A stretch of 64,000 bases of DNA from Margaritifera margaritifera (Eukaryota > Mollusca > Bivalvia > Unionida > Margaritiferidae). The position numbers and the translations under genes are program-made. Below are positions 10,030-21,139 of this stretch, one piece after another. Where the stretch lies: assembly GCA_029931535.1 (NCBI GenBank), contig JAQPZY010001174.1, forward strand, positions 62,001 to 126,000. Reading direction: 5' to 3'. Below the pieces are notes generated by a model. It did no database searches. It saw only the letters and a program-made list of their open reading frames with translations, and was not told the origin of the DNA. Position 1 is the stretch's first letter. The number at the start of each line of letters is the position of its first letter.

Positions 10030-12835
10030 AACCTTAAACTTTCACAAAGACATCTGAATGTCAAACTCATCTGAGACCTCATCAATATAAAGCTGCACAA
10101 CAAGTCTGGTTCAAATCCAACAATTCTAGGTAAAGTTATGCTGCAGCAACCAAAGTGTACTAATCAGCTAATGTGAAATCAGACACCATAAACCTCCAAA
10201 TTATCAAGTAGAAAGCTCATCTCAGGTCTAATATTAAGTTGCATACCAGATCTGACTGAAACCCATCAATCCTTAGTAAAATTATACTATATAAAGTTAT
10301 ACTATATACACCAAAGTGTGGGAGATAGGCAGGGGCAATAAATACTGTAAATGATGCTATGGAATGCTGGAAATCGAATTCACTCAAGCTCTCATTAACA
10401 TATAGCTAAAGTTTAATTTAATTTGGCTGAAATCCAACAATCTTTAGTTAATGTATGCTGCATAAACCACTTTTTGGAGTGCAAAACAATAAGGGAGGGG
10501 GGTATGGAGGTGGGGTGGGGCCACAACTCCTCTAAGTGATGACATGGAATGCTGGAATCAAACTCATTTATGATCTAATCAATACTAGAGGAACAGTGAG
10601 CAATTTACCCATGTAAATATACCCCTGCCTCTCCCACATCTCACCCCTAACACCAATGACAGATATGAGTCTATAGTCAAAAATAGCACAACATGTATGA
10701 AAATAGTTGGACTACAAAGATTGATCAACATGCAAATCTTCTGATGATGACCGTAATACATAAGTTTCACAGCAATCTACTAAAAACTGCATTCACAAAA
10801 TTCTGTTACATATCTTATGCAGCTGTAAGTGAACAGGGCAATAACTCTTACAATAATTGTGGGAGAACAAAAGTTTTTCGATATGCACATTTTCAGATTA
10901 TCACCATAATATTAGCAAGTTTCAGAGTAATGAATGCAAAAAACTGTAAGACAAGTTGTGTTCACAAGATTGTCTTACATTGTATTTAGTCACAGGACAA
11001 AAAGGGAAATAACTCTAACCAAAATTGTGAGAGTACTGTGTTTTGTCAGTACAATGTATGCTTATCTTCAGGTGATGACAACAATACATAAAATGTTTCA
11101 AGGTGATCCATTAAAAACTGTAAGACTAGTTGCATTCACAATATTTTGTTCTACGCTACATTCAGCTCCAAGTTAAAGAAAGCAATAACTTTTTATAAAT
11201 TCCGGCGAACAGTGATTTGATAATATGTGCAACTTTAAATGAAGACCATAATATATACCCAGTTTCAGAGCAATCCATTTATAAAAACTGCAGGACTAGT
11301 TGTATTCACAAGATTCTGTTATAAACTGCATACAGCTGCAAAAATTGGGCAATAACTCAAATGAAAACTGTGGGAGAACAAAAGTTTGTTGATAAGCATA
11401 TCTTCAAATGATGATGATGACATGTACAGTTTCATGAAGATCCACTGAAAACTGTGAGACTATTTGCATTTACAAGATACTGTCTTACAATGCATTAAGT
11501 TGCAAGTTTAAAAAGGCAACAACTCTTTTAAAAATTGTTGACACAGAGTGATTTGTTGATATGCACATTTTCAGGTGATGACAATAATATTTGCCAAATT
11601 TCATCATAATCCATCAAAATCTGTGGGTCTAGTTACATTCACAAGATTGTGTTATGTACAGAATGATGGATGGACATGAGGATGGAAGGATGGATAGACA
11701 TGAGGATTCCTATATACCTCTGCATCTAGTAGAATAAAGATCCATACCAACTTTGTTTAAAATCTAATAATTCTTGATAAAGTTATTATGTGGAAACCAA
11801 GGTTTATGAGTATGGGCATTTATGGTTTAATAACGTCTGTAAACATTGTCTCAGAGCACTGCAAATTGAATATATCAAAGGTCTTATCAGTATAAAGCTG
11901 TGAGCTTAATTTGGATGAAATCTAATACTTAGTTAAGTTATGCTGTGGAAGCCACATGTTAAAAGGGTGCATAGAGGCCATAACTCCACTAAATGAAGAT
12001 GTGAAATGCAGGAAATCAAACTCATTTAGGGTCTCATCAATACAAAGGTGCACACCAAATGTGGTTGAAATCCAATAATCCTTTGGTAAAGTGATGCCAT
12101 GGAAACCAAAGTTCATGAGCACAGGCAATAACAGGCTATAACTGCAGGATGCTAAAAATCAAATTTATTCAACAATCTTTAGTTTAAGTTATGCTGATGA
12201 AACAAAAGTTAGGAGTATGGGCAATCAGGAGCCATAACTGCTTGACATGATGTCATGGAATGGTGGCATCAAACACATCTAGGTCTCATTTATATTAAGG
12301 TACATAACAAATTTGGTTGAAATCAGATAATCCTTGCTAATGTTGCACTATACAAACCCAAGTTTAGGAGAATGGGCAATCAGGGACCATTACTCTTGTA
12401 AATGATATTTGGAATACAGGAAATGGAATTCATTCAGGGTCTCATCAATAATAAACCGCATTCCTACTTCGGTTGAAATCCAACAATATTTGGTAAAGTT
12501 ATGTTGGGAAACCAATGTTAGTATGTTAGGAGATGAGCAATCAGGGGCAATAACTCCCTTAAATGATGACGTGAAAGGTTGCAAATCAAACTCACTCAAG
12601 GTGTCATTGATATAAAACTGCATGCCAAATTTGGTTGAAATCCCACAGACCAAAGTAAAGTAATGCTGTAGAAACCAAAATTAGGTTGATGGGTAATCGG
12701 CTCCTAAATTCCTATAATGATGTCATGCAATGCTGGAAATCAACCTTATTTAAGGCCTCATCAATATAAAACTATATGCCAAATTTGGTTGAAATCCAAT
12801 AAACCTAACTGAAATTATTATATACTCATTTTTTT
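10030..12835. repeat. Composite tandem arrays, types A and D
   Basis: Type A units (10030-10600 and 11700-12835) carry TCAATATAAAGCTGCA, AAATTTGGTTGAAATCC, TAAAGTTATGCTG and GGCAATAACTCC-type words at a spacing of roughly 150-165 bp. A distinct type D array (about 10690-11700) lies between them, with GATGACAATAATA, AGTTTCA, AAAACTGTAAGACTAGTTG and TTCACAAGATT words at about 165-175 bp, and ends in a GATGGATGGACATGAGGATGG tail at 11660-11700. Type A also occurs at 51960-52820 (inverted), 57850-58310 and 60580-60990. The form resembles non-autonomous Helitron-like 'pearl' elements of bivalves. That comparison is from memory of the architecture only. Confidence 0.75.
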
Positions 12836-12862
12836 TTCCATTTACTTTGCATTGTCAGAATC

Positions 12863-12886
12863 GTGCAGTATTTCTCCATACTGCAC
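12863..12886. repeat. Short perfect palindrome GTGCAGTAT...ATACTGCAC
   Basis: Nine-base arms at 12863-12871 and 12878-12886 flank a 6-bp loop. The same arm word pairs again in the larger hairpin at 14117-14236. Confidence 0.8.
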
Positions 12887-12926
12887 GGTTTGATACTGAA
12901 CGACACGTGTCTAAAAACAGTATCGC

Positions 12927-13345
12927 ATGTTAGGAACTACTTTTTATTGTAAACAAACAATGTACGCAAATGTAGCAGACACCGGAGCTTTTGCTTTATT
13001 AGATTTGTTTGTGGATGAACTAAACAAGCTGTTTGAGAGTAGAGATGATAAAGCCGACAATGTGGATGAATTCATTGAGTCACAAAAGAATCTTTCAACC
13101 AAGCAAGTGACTGAACGTGATATTCACAATGTCCAGCGGTGGCTTTATGACAACAAACGTGAGACATGCAGTATTGAAGATATCATTCTGATCATTTAAA
13201 CACTTATTTAGCCGATGGTTCAGACTATGAACCGTGCTCTCTAGAGTCTATAAAAAAAACAGCATAAAAAGGCATCTTATGACCAAATGATATTCTGTTT
13301 TTCTCAGAGACCATCAATTTTACAAGTCAGTCCAAGCACTAAATT
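12927..13345 (+). pseudogene. Crypton-like (KCTD1-like) tyrosine-recombinase N-terminal fragment
   Basis: The ORF at 12927-13199 ends with FIESQKNLSTKQVTERDIH followed by NVQRWLYDN and SIEDI. The order of these motifs resembles the N-terminal segment that precedes the recombinase core in Crypton-type proteins and in KCTD1-related host proteins derived from them. After a frameshift at about 13185 the adjacent frame continues as SDHLNTYLADGSDYEPCSLE, as expected for the next part of that family. The catalytic R..H..R..Y core is not present. The call rests on motif recognition by eye and is moderate. Confidence 0.5.
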
Positions 13346-13399
13346 CGAAAAAATACAACTAAAGAAATATAAATATGTCATCTATAGCTGGTAATAAGA

Positions 13400-14100
13400 A
13401 TGGCAATAAATGTAATTACTTTTCTGCATCTTGAATTTCTTCAAAATGAACTTTCTGATCCATGGCTCGAAATTGCACTGCAATCTAGACTACATTTCCA
13501 ACAGAAATCACATTCCAAAGGAGAATTTACTGCACTCCAAAATGAAATGAATTTGATATTCCCTAACAAAAATATTTAATCCTGCATCTTCTTGAGAATT
13601 TCAATTAAAAGAATTTCATATTTTGTCCACCTTATGATTCCAAACTATCAATGGCAGGACAGTAACACATGTGTAAGCTAGCTTGCTGTCGAGGCCAGTC
13701 CCTCTAGCTACATGTACATCGTACGTAATAGACCCAGCTAATAACGCAAGTTCACCACAATTAAAAGAGCAGAATTTAGTTGAATCGACAGAAAAACAAA
13801 ATCACTCCATTCCAGATCAACTGAGAAAGTTGTTATAAGGCACAGTCATTCACAATATGACTCAAAATTACAATTTTAAGTAGACCAAAATGAGATTTAT
13901 TTTTGAAACGAATCACTGAGCTCGCGGTACTCTACCAAGTTCAAAGGTCACTGGGAGGTGCCGTGTGCGCATGAATACTGTTACTATGTATTGGTTTAAC
14001 TTCAGTTGTGTATTTACTTTAGAATATAGCAGAAATTCAGTTACTTTGTTTCTTGTAGTGTGTTCTTTTTCTTATTCAGCCTTAGGTAGGAAAGCAAAAT
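13400..14100. other. No gene recognised
   Basis: No supported coding region. GC content is a little higher than in the flanks at about 13680-13770 and 13920-13980, with some CpG, but I find no motif or ORF to assign. Confidence 0.45.
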
Positions 14101-14116
14101 GAGTATATAATAAAAA

Positions 14117-14236
14117 GGTTACTTCATTTGTATATGAAAATATGAACTCGTTTTTTCTTAGTTATACTGCACTCCTGACGTCGTGCAGTATAGCTCAGAA
14201 AACTCGTTCATATTTTCCCATACAAATGCAGTAACC
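14117..14236. repeat. Fold-back repeat with 55-bp arms
   Basis: Left arm 14117-14172 and right arm 14183-14236 are inverted copies. GGTTAC, CATTTGTAT, GAAAATATGAAC and TATACTGCAC on the left match their complements on the right, around a 10-bp loop, TCCTGACGTC. It is a MITE or hairpin element and shares the GTGCAGTAT word with 12863-12886. Confidence 0.8.
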
Positions 14237-14706
14237 TATAATTATGCTGTGGAAAGTTAGGACTTATAATGGGCACAGTATACTTGACCACTGACATTTG
14301 ATGAGAACTTTTTGTTGTTGTTACCTAATACACAACATTTGATTTATTTTCTCTGTACCAAACAGAGATCCTGAAATCACTGTATTTGCTGGACATGTCC
14401 AGCAGATCAAAGGTTTTGACCAGCACACACTCTGATCAACTGGACATCGGTCGTACAATATCTCAAATATCATTATACCAAACTGTCTTTTGATTTATCT
14501 ATTAAACTGTCAAACAAACACCTACATGAAGTAAAATTCAGAAGTCACTAGGCCTAGTTTACAGACTGTTTCTTTGTCAGACAATCAACAAGAGGTGTTT
14601 TGAACGTGAATCAGCTTTTGATGGCAATGTTACAATAAAAATTAAATTATACGAGTCAGGGTATTGTCAATTACATCAAAATGGACCAGCTGCATATCTA
14701 ATAGTT

Positions 14707-14940
14707 TCACTGCGAAGAATTTTTTAAAAATCCACAAGCATTTTTAGTTTCCTTCACAAGTTTACTACCTGTTGTCCACTGATTAAATTTATCATGATTA
14801 TTAAGTTTCACACTTAAAAGGCTTTCAATGGTTTTCTGGTCCAGATTTCCCCTATGCAATGGTGTCTGAATATGCCTGGTGATATAATTTCTTCCCCCAT
14901 TTACCATCTTAAACTCCACTTTGCATGAAACACAATGCAA
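14707..14940 (-). pseudogene. hAT remnant: zinc finger joined directly to the C-terminus
   Basis: The minus-strand frame begins with CVSCKVEFKMVNGG and reaches RHIQTPLH, a C-x2-C...H-x5-H pattern typical of BED-type DNA-binding fingers at the N-terminus of hAT transposases. It then passes without a break into RGNLDQKTIESLLSVK, which is the very end of the transposase in copies 1 and 2. The whole catalytic region is therefore missing at one junction near 14853. The resulting 77-codon frame is open, a DNA-binding finger without catalysis. Expression is unknown. Confidence 0.65.
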
Positions 14941-15655
14941 ACTTGGGACCTTTATTACTCATCTGCACTATCTTAAATTCTGATTTCTAAGCATTGTTGA
15001 ACTTGTTGTGATATATTTAGCTGATGGTTTTTGAGCATTGGTAGAAAGTGCACGTTTCAGCATTTTAACATGAATTGACCAAAAAAAGATCGGAGTTTTC
15101 CTTAAATATTGCTCTTAAAACATCTTGTAAAACACAATAACAATTAAACAAAACAACATATCAAAATCGTTATGCAAGTGTTCCTGCCTAAATCATTTTT
15201 GGGTCAGTCTCCTTTTTGTCTCACCTCTGCCAAAGGTCAGCTGATTTTTAATCAAAGACTCGCCAGCCATTATTGACCACCTTTGATCCCTTTATTACTT
15301 ATAACACCTCAATAAATATCCTGTCTTTGGTCTTAAACTCTCCAAATTACAACAATAAGGCAATCAATTTACAGCTTGTTGTGTACACATGTCAGTCATC
15401 AATTGAGCAACAATTTCTAATCGGATTACTCAACACACATCCTTGCACCAGAAGTTACATGGGTGGAAGAGTTCCCGTCCCCAGTAGACTGGTTCTGTAA
15501 TGTGGATAGAACACTTACAAATGGTTTCTTTTCAAATTAAAAAACAAAAATCTTTTAATTGTCAAAAGTGGCAGATTTCAGCTATAAAATGGCATGTGCA
15601 GTAGACAGCCTTTAAAATGGTATTTTTGTACTACCCCTGGCAGAATCACATATAT
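14707..15655 (-). mobile_element. hAT deletion derivative, copy 3 (inverted, left end truncated)
   Basis: The right boundary GGCAGAATCACATATAT (about 15639-15655) is the complement of the 5' terminus seen in copies 1 and 2. Inward from it, the left subterminal sequence matches copy 2 (words such as TTGTTGGAATTTGAGGAGTT appear here as their complement, about 15340-15490). The other terminal repeat is not visible near 14640-14707, so that end is lost. The coding remnant is at 14707-14940. A 140-bp array begins directly outside the boundary. Confidence 0.7.
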
Positions 15656-16230
15656 GTGAGAAGTCTTCCTGCAAAAACTCCTTGCCAATATTACTTCCAT
15701 TCAGGACGAGCAGGATATACAGTTTTTTTAAATGGCTGCATGGTGGCCATATTGGATGTCACATCGGCACCAATTTCATTTAAGACCAGCTAAATATCAT
15801 AAAAAGTCTTCTAATGAAAACCCCATGTTGATATGACTTTCTGTTCAGGAGGAGCAGCAATAACAAGATTTTCAAGACGGCTACAATATTATGTATCAGG
15901 TCAGCACAATTTTCATTTAGGACCAACTACTCATCATAAGAAGTCTTTTGGTGAAAACCCCATGTTGATATGACCATCCATTCAAAAGGAGTAGTGATAA
16001 CAAGATTTTCCAGCTGGCCATTTTGGCAGCAACATTGTATGTCCAAGCAGAAACATTTTCATTTAGGACCAACTAGACAATAGGATGAATGTGTGTATAC
16101 AGTTTCATGGCAATCCTCAAAGCAGTTTAGAAGAAGTAGCGATAACAAACTTGTGCTAACAGATCGACGTATGATGGACAACAGGCCATCCCATAATCTC
16201 GTCAGGTCTGAGACCAGTAGAGGTAAAAAT
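15656..16230 (+). repeat. 140-bp tandem array with end block R (pearl-like), element 1
   Basis: Units contain CATTTAGGACCAACTA, AAAACCCCATGTTGATATGA and AACAAGATTTTC and repeat about every 140 bp (15770, 15913, 16055). The array runs into an end block at 16085-16230 with AGTTTCATGGCAATC, AACAAACTTGT, GATGGACAAC and CCAGTAGAG...AAAAATAT. The same block follows the array at 18310-18480. The left end block seen in element 2 is missing here, and the array abuts the end of the inverted hAT copy 3. No coding capacity. Confidence 0.8.
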
Positions 16231-16799
16231 ATCAGAGATTTAACACTGCACTTGCCGTTGACAATATTTTTCCAAATTACAAAAGTGTGCGCCTATGAAG
16301 CAAGGTCTGGTTTGAAATTTGTAAGTTATGAATATTTCTCAGGTAAATTGTAATTGTGCCAGGTAACTACTTTTGAAGATTGAAGGTGGGATATGATTCA
16401 CAATGGATTTGAAGCTGACTATAATAATTAATTTTCAAAAACAGTTGAGTGGAAAAAAATATTGTCGTTTCATACAATTCTATAGAATAGTATTTTGAAC
16501 AAAAAAATTATTTGCAAAAATAATTAGTCTGAGAAGAAAAAGTTAATCATGGAAAGATCATACTAATACTAAAGTAGCAGCAAATCCAGAACCGAAAATG
16601 ACGCATTTTCCAGTACATTTAATAATAAGCGTATCAATCATTTCCTATCTGTCACAACTTGTTAAATCTCCTTTGAATGATTTTATGTTAAATTTCATAA
16701 ATACATGGCCACCACATTCATTTTTGGAAAAATATGAGCTGGCAAGAGCCATTACAATTCCAGGTACCAACCTACATGTAGCTATAGACTTTATCTTAC

Positions 16800-16955
16800 C
16801 ATCTGGGTCAAGGAGAACTGTTTCTATGAGTGTGCCAGCAGGTGGACTTGATAAGAAGACATCAACATCACATACGGAGGATTTCTTCTCTGTGGCTACA
16901 ATGTGAACTTTCAATCTGCAGCCTTCTAGATGTACTTCAAACTTTGGGTTGAAGT
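16800..16955 (-). CDS. Internal exon of an unidentified minus-strand gene
   Basis: A 156-bp open segment bounded on the minus strand by a strong acceptor (TATATTTTCTGTTCAG before 16955) and a strong donor (GATG|GTAAGA after 16800). Reading phase 2, 51 whole codons give a peptide with FEVHLEGCRLKVHIV near the start and CDVDVFLSSPPAG and TVLLDPD towards the end. The alternation of beta-strand-like stretches suggests a globular domain. A degenerate macro-domain start (beta1, then VDV-x-x-SS) is conceivable given the macro-domain exons upstream on the same strand, but I cannot establish it. The plus-strand ORF at 16598-16906 is its antisense shadow. An exon is well supported; its family is not. 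Confidence 0.6.
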
Positions 16956-16989
16956 CTGAACAGAAAATATAATTTAGACTTTAAATAGA

Positions 16990-18480
16990 CAAGAATCCCT
17001 CAAAAATCTCATGCTTTTCTGGGCGAAATGAATTTCCTGGAATTCAAAATAAGACCATTTTTTCCTTTTAACTGCTGAGTGTTGAAACCATCTCTGATAT
17101 TCTTCAGCAATATCAAGATTGTCACATTAACTGCTGTGGGGACAAATTGGGTGCCAGATTGGCACCATTTTCATTTAGGACCAAGCAGACACCATTAGAA
17201 GTCTTTTGGTGAAAACCCCAGGTCAATATGACCATCCATTCAGAGGAAGTAGTGACAGCAAGATTTTCAAGACAGCCGTCGTGGCAGCCATACTGGATTT
17301 ATGATTAACACCATTTTCATTTAGGACCAACTGGGTATCATAAGAAGTCTATTAATGAAAACCCCATGTTGATATAGACATCCATTTGGGAGGAGTGGAG
17401 ATAATATTTCAAGATGGCCACCATGGTGGCTATATTGAGAGTCAGTTTGTGTCGTTTTCATTTGCAACCAACTAGACACCATAAGAACTCTTCTGATGAA
17501 AACCCAATGTCAAAATGACTTTCCATTTAAGAGGAGTAGTGATGAGAAGATTTTAATGGACTTCAGATAAGCCCCATTTTCATTTAGGACCAACAAGATA
17601 TTATAAGATGTCGTCTGGTGAAAACCACATGTTGATATGACTTTCCGTTTTGGAGGAGTAACAACAAGATTTTCAAGATGGCTGCCATGGTGGACATATC
17701 AGATATCAGATTCACATCATTTCCTTTAGGCCAAACTAAACATCACATGAACTCCTCTGGTGAAAGCACAATGTCGATATGATCAGCCATCAAGGAGAAG
17801 GAGCAAAAAGATTTTCAAGATGTACATTGTGGCAGCCATACTGGAGGTCAAATTGGCACCATATTCATTAAGGACCAACTAGACATCATAAGAATTTTTT
17901 TCGCGAAAACCCCATGCTGATGTGACTATCCATTCAGGAGAAGTAATAACAAAATTTTCAAGACGGCCACTGTGGTGGCCATCTTAGACATCAGATCGGC
18001 ACCAATTTCATTTAGGACCAACTAGACATCATAAGAAGTCTTCTGGTGAAAACATCTTGTCAATTTTACTTTCCGTTCAGGAGGAGTAGTGATAACAAGA
18101 TTTTCTGCCATGGCAGCCATATTGGACATCAGATTGGCACATTTTCATTTAGGACCGACAAGAGATCATAATAAGTCTTTTGGTGAAAACCCCATGTTGA
18201 TATGACCATCCATTCAGGTGGAGTAGCAATAACAAGATTTTCAAGATGGCCACTGTGGCAGCCATATTGAATGTCTGAGTGGCACCATATTCATTTAGGA
18301 CCAATTAGACCATAGGATGAATGTGTGTGTAAAGTTTCACAGCAATCTTCAAAGTAGTTTAGGAGGGGACGCAATAACAAACTTGTTATAATGGATGGAT
18401 GGATGACTGTTTGATGGATAACGGACAACAAAACCATTCCAAAAGATCTTCTGGTCTATGCCCAGTAGAGCTAAAAATAT
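16990..18480 (+). mobile_element. Pearl-like element 2: block L, about eight 140-bp units, block R
   Basis: Block L (about 16990-17115) has AAGAATCCCTCAAAAATC, AATGAATTTCCTGGAATTC, CTGCTGAGTGTTGAAACC and ATCTCTGATATTCTTCAGCA. It is followed by diverged core units with CATTTAGGACCAACTAGACA, GAAAACCCCATGTTGATATG, AGGAGTAGTGATAACAAGAT and ATGGC...CATATTGGA words. Unit starts near 17172, 17319, 17460, 17868, 18009, 18147 and 18293 give a period of about 140-147 bp. Block R (18310-18480) has GTTTCACAGCAATC, AACAAACTTGTTATAATGG and a GGATGGATGAC tail. The L-core-R plan is the clearest instance in the window. Non-coding; mobilisation in trans is inferred. Confidence 0.75.
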
Positions 18481-19663
18481 GCCAATACAGTATATTAACT
18501 TTCTAGTTATTTAAATGAATTTTGTAACATCATTTATCATCTGAAAACAAGAATAGCATTTAATTATGAAAATGGTGCTCCGCTGCTGCATGGTTCAGCA
18601 ACCTAAAATAGCCCCATTAAGGGAATGAAAAAAGGGTAATCAAAATCTATCCATTTACCAATTTCAGTGTTGCACTTTAAGTGTGCAATTTTTTGTCCTA
18701 TGTTCCCCAAATCTTGAATCCTGTGTGCACCCTTGGAGTGCTTCTCCATCAGGGGAAAATCAATAAATCCACCTACTATTTTCCTTTAGTGCATGTCTGT
18801 CCATGTCTATGTTGACTCTAGCAATGGCCAAAATCACTTATGGCAATACAACTTTAAGATGGCAGTTATTTTCCATTTTTAAACAACATTTTTGGCAATC
18901 AAAACATTCATGACCAAATTGCAGTGCAAAGTCATTAATGACCGCTAGTGTATCCTATTTCCAAGGTTGAATTATTGACAAAAGAGACAACATTTGCAGA
19001 TACAGTCTGGCATTTAATCAATAAATTATTAGTTTTAATAGAAAAATAATTGAGAAAACATTGGAATTATTATAATAAACACTAGTTAAATGAGAGCACA
19101 ATTCTGATAGGAAAATTCCATAGTGCTGCAATCTTAGCGAGAAAAAAAATTCCCACAAAAAAAGTAAATTTCTCGATCACAGTGATATATGCCCGTAATC
19201 TGTGGTATGTATCAACAGTAAATAGTCTTACTCAGAGCTCATATAAAACTATCCTCGGGGCAGTTGATACAGATGTTTTAAAGACAATTAAAAGGTGAGG
19301 CAGTCAGCGACAAACGGACACCTTTCAGAGATTTACTGAATTGGCTCACAATAGCTAGGGTGATGTATTGTGTCAAATCCTTTTAGCACTGCTGAGGGAG
19401 AGCACATTAGGCTAATTTGCATAGGTAAAGTACACTAAGTGGAATAACTCAATTTGTCTGAAGTTAAATGCATCAAACAGATGTTGAAAAACAAATGTTA
19501 TTACACATCACTGACTGCATTGAATAAGAATGTTGAAGCCATCTTTATTAAAGTTTGTGATCAGCGGCAATGTTTCTTTGAAGTCGGATTTTTACTCCAT
19601 ATATAAAATACAAAACATGATTTTTTTGGTAGGTTGAACAACAGTACCATTCAATCTCTAATG
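18481..19663. other. No gene recognised
   Basis: Non-coding sequence with no ORF worth naming. The stretch 19190-19450 is less AT-rich, with several homeodomain/POU-like words (GACAATTAAAAGG, GGCTAATTTGCATAGG), and is raised as a possible conserved non-coding element. I see nothing else. Confidence 0.5.
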
Positions 19664-20819
19664 CAGTGTTGCACCTACAATCCAACGGTCAGGGACACTG
19701 TCCCTCACCCTCCAGAATTGGGGGACACGCAACATTTTAAAGGGACAAAGGAATATTGTAGTACATAATCCACTAGAAGTGCTAATAAATGAGATAATCT
19801 TATTTGCTTCAACAGTTTTGCTTCCTTAACTTTCTCGTATTTTCCTTGGAAATTTACATGATTGCAATAAATGTTTCATCATGTGATCAAGTAACTCATG
19901 AAAACATCAACTTGTTTGAATATCTGGTTAACCTGAAATGAACTGCACCATGGAATTTTAATAATATTAAAGAATTAAATCAATAATCAAATGATAAATT
20001 GTGTATTTGCATAAATTGGTACCTTTTTTAATTAATTCAGCCTGAGAATAAATTAAATCTTCACTGCCGTAGGCGTGACTTTAACCTAAAAAATATGTTA
20101 CAATAGCGGCGGTCAAAGACTTTAGCAACTCGGCTGACTACCACAAACCTTAAATGTTTTCATTGCCAGATTCATTGTTTTTAAAGCGATATTCATTGTC
20201 ATCTTACAGGTTTTATCAATTTTAGTGACTCTGGCCATTGCTTGCGCCAACATAGATGTGGATGCACATTCGCGAAGGAAAAGTGTAGGCATATTTGTGA
20301 ACACAAATGACACTTGCATTACCGTCAAACCGACTACTGAAAGCAGCAAAGACTACATATAATTAAAACTACATTTCACTGTCCAATGGATTTTAAAGAC
20401 AGTAACTTGGTTGTATTTTTGTATTTAATGTCTGTGAGGTTGTGAGCATGTTTGTGGTGATGTTATTTGACAATTCTAAGTCTACCCTTTTTTTTCTCTT
20501 TTTTTCTGTAAGTATAATAAATGCTTCACAGAAAACAGATGGTATTTTCTTTTTATTCAGATCTGAATTTCCAGTCATTTGCTATAACTTATTCTCATTT
20601 GGATGCCATCGCTTTTGGGGGGTCACGCGCACTGACCCCCCTTGGGACCTCAAAACACACTGTCTGGGAATATGGCAAGTATGCTTGAAGTAATATTATC
20701 TTATTCTTTTTAACAATAGTATTGCATCATGCACCATCTAGTATCTTTCTGTGTCACTTTGACATTTGGGGCACAGGGGGACACTGTCCCCTATAATTGG
20801 GATCCTAGGTGCAGTGCTG
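19664..20819. mobile_element. DNA element with imperfect terminal inverted repeats
   Basis: The left end CAGTGTTGCACCTACAATCC (19664) pairs with the complement of the right end, CAGCACTGCACCTAGGATCC (ending 20819). Further in, GGGACACTGTCCC-type words occur at both ends. Length is 1156 bp. The CAGTG start suits a hAT-like element, but the flanking 8 bp do not give a clean target duplication. It contains the possible exon at 20208-20336 and no recognisable transposase. Confidence 0.55.
20208..20336 (-). CDS. Possible 129-bp exon (strand uncertain)
   Basis: On the minus strand, TTTGCTGCTTTCAG precedes 20336 and AAACCT|GTAAGA follows 20208. Both are good splice signals, and the interval is 43 codons long. 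Only the frame starting with two split-codon bases stays open (VGLTVMQVSFVFTNMP and on). On the plus strand an overlapping frame beginning after CATCTTACAG is also open to a stop at 20361, with a hydrophobic start and an ACA|NID-like cleavage site. Local CpG content is high for the window. No family is recognised. It lies inside the inverted-repeat element 19664-20819, which lowers the odds that it is a host exon. Confidence 0.25.
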
Positions 20820-21066
20820 AATTTTAATTACTGCATATTACAACATTTTAAGAGAAAACAAACTGACTACCAAACAGTAGGCCCAAGTGAGCACCTGGCT
20901 GACAGTAGCCTAACAGCCAATGCAAGAGAAGCAGAAACAGTAATCTGGTTTAGGTCCAGCTTTCTGTAAAAAATTGGCAAAATACATTTGACCGCATTTT
21001 GAGAATAAACCATTTAAAGGTTTCCCTAATTTCTGAAATAATGACAATATTTGATAAAAGATCAGC

Positions 21067-21139
21067 AATACATACATACATACATACATACATACATACA
21101 TACATACATACATACATACATACATACATACATACATAC
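21067..21139. repeat. (CATA)n microsatellite
   Basis: About 18 uninterrupted 4-bp units. Confidence 0.97.

Noticed and set aside
16598..16906. 102-codon plus-strand ORF
   Set aside because: Antisense of the better supported minus-strand exon at 16800-16955; no domain.
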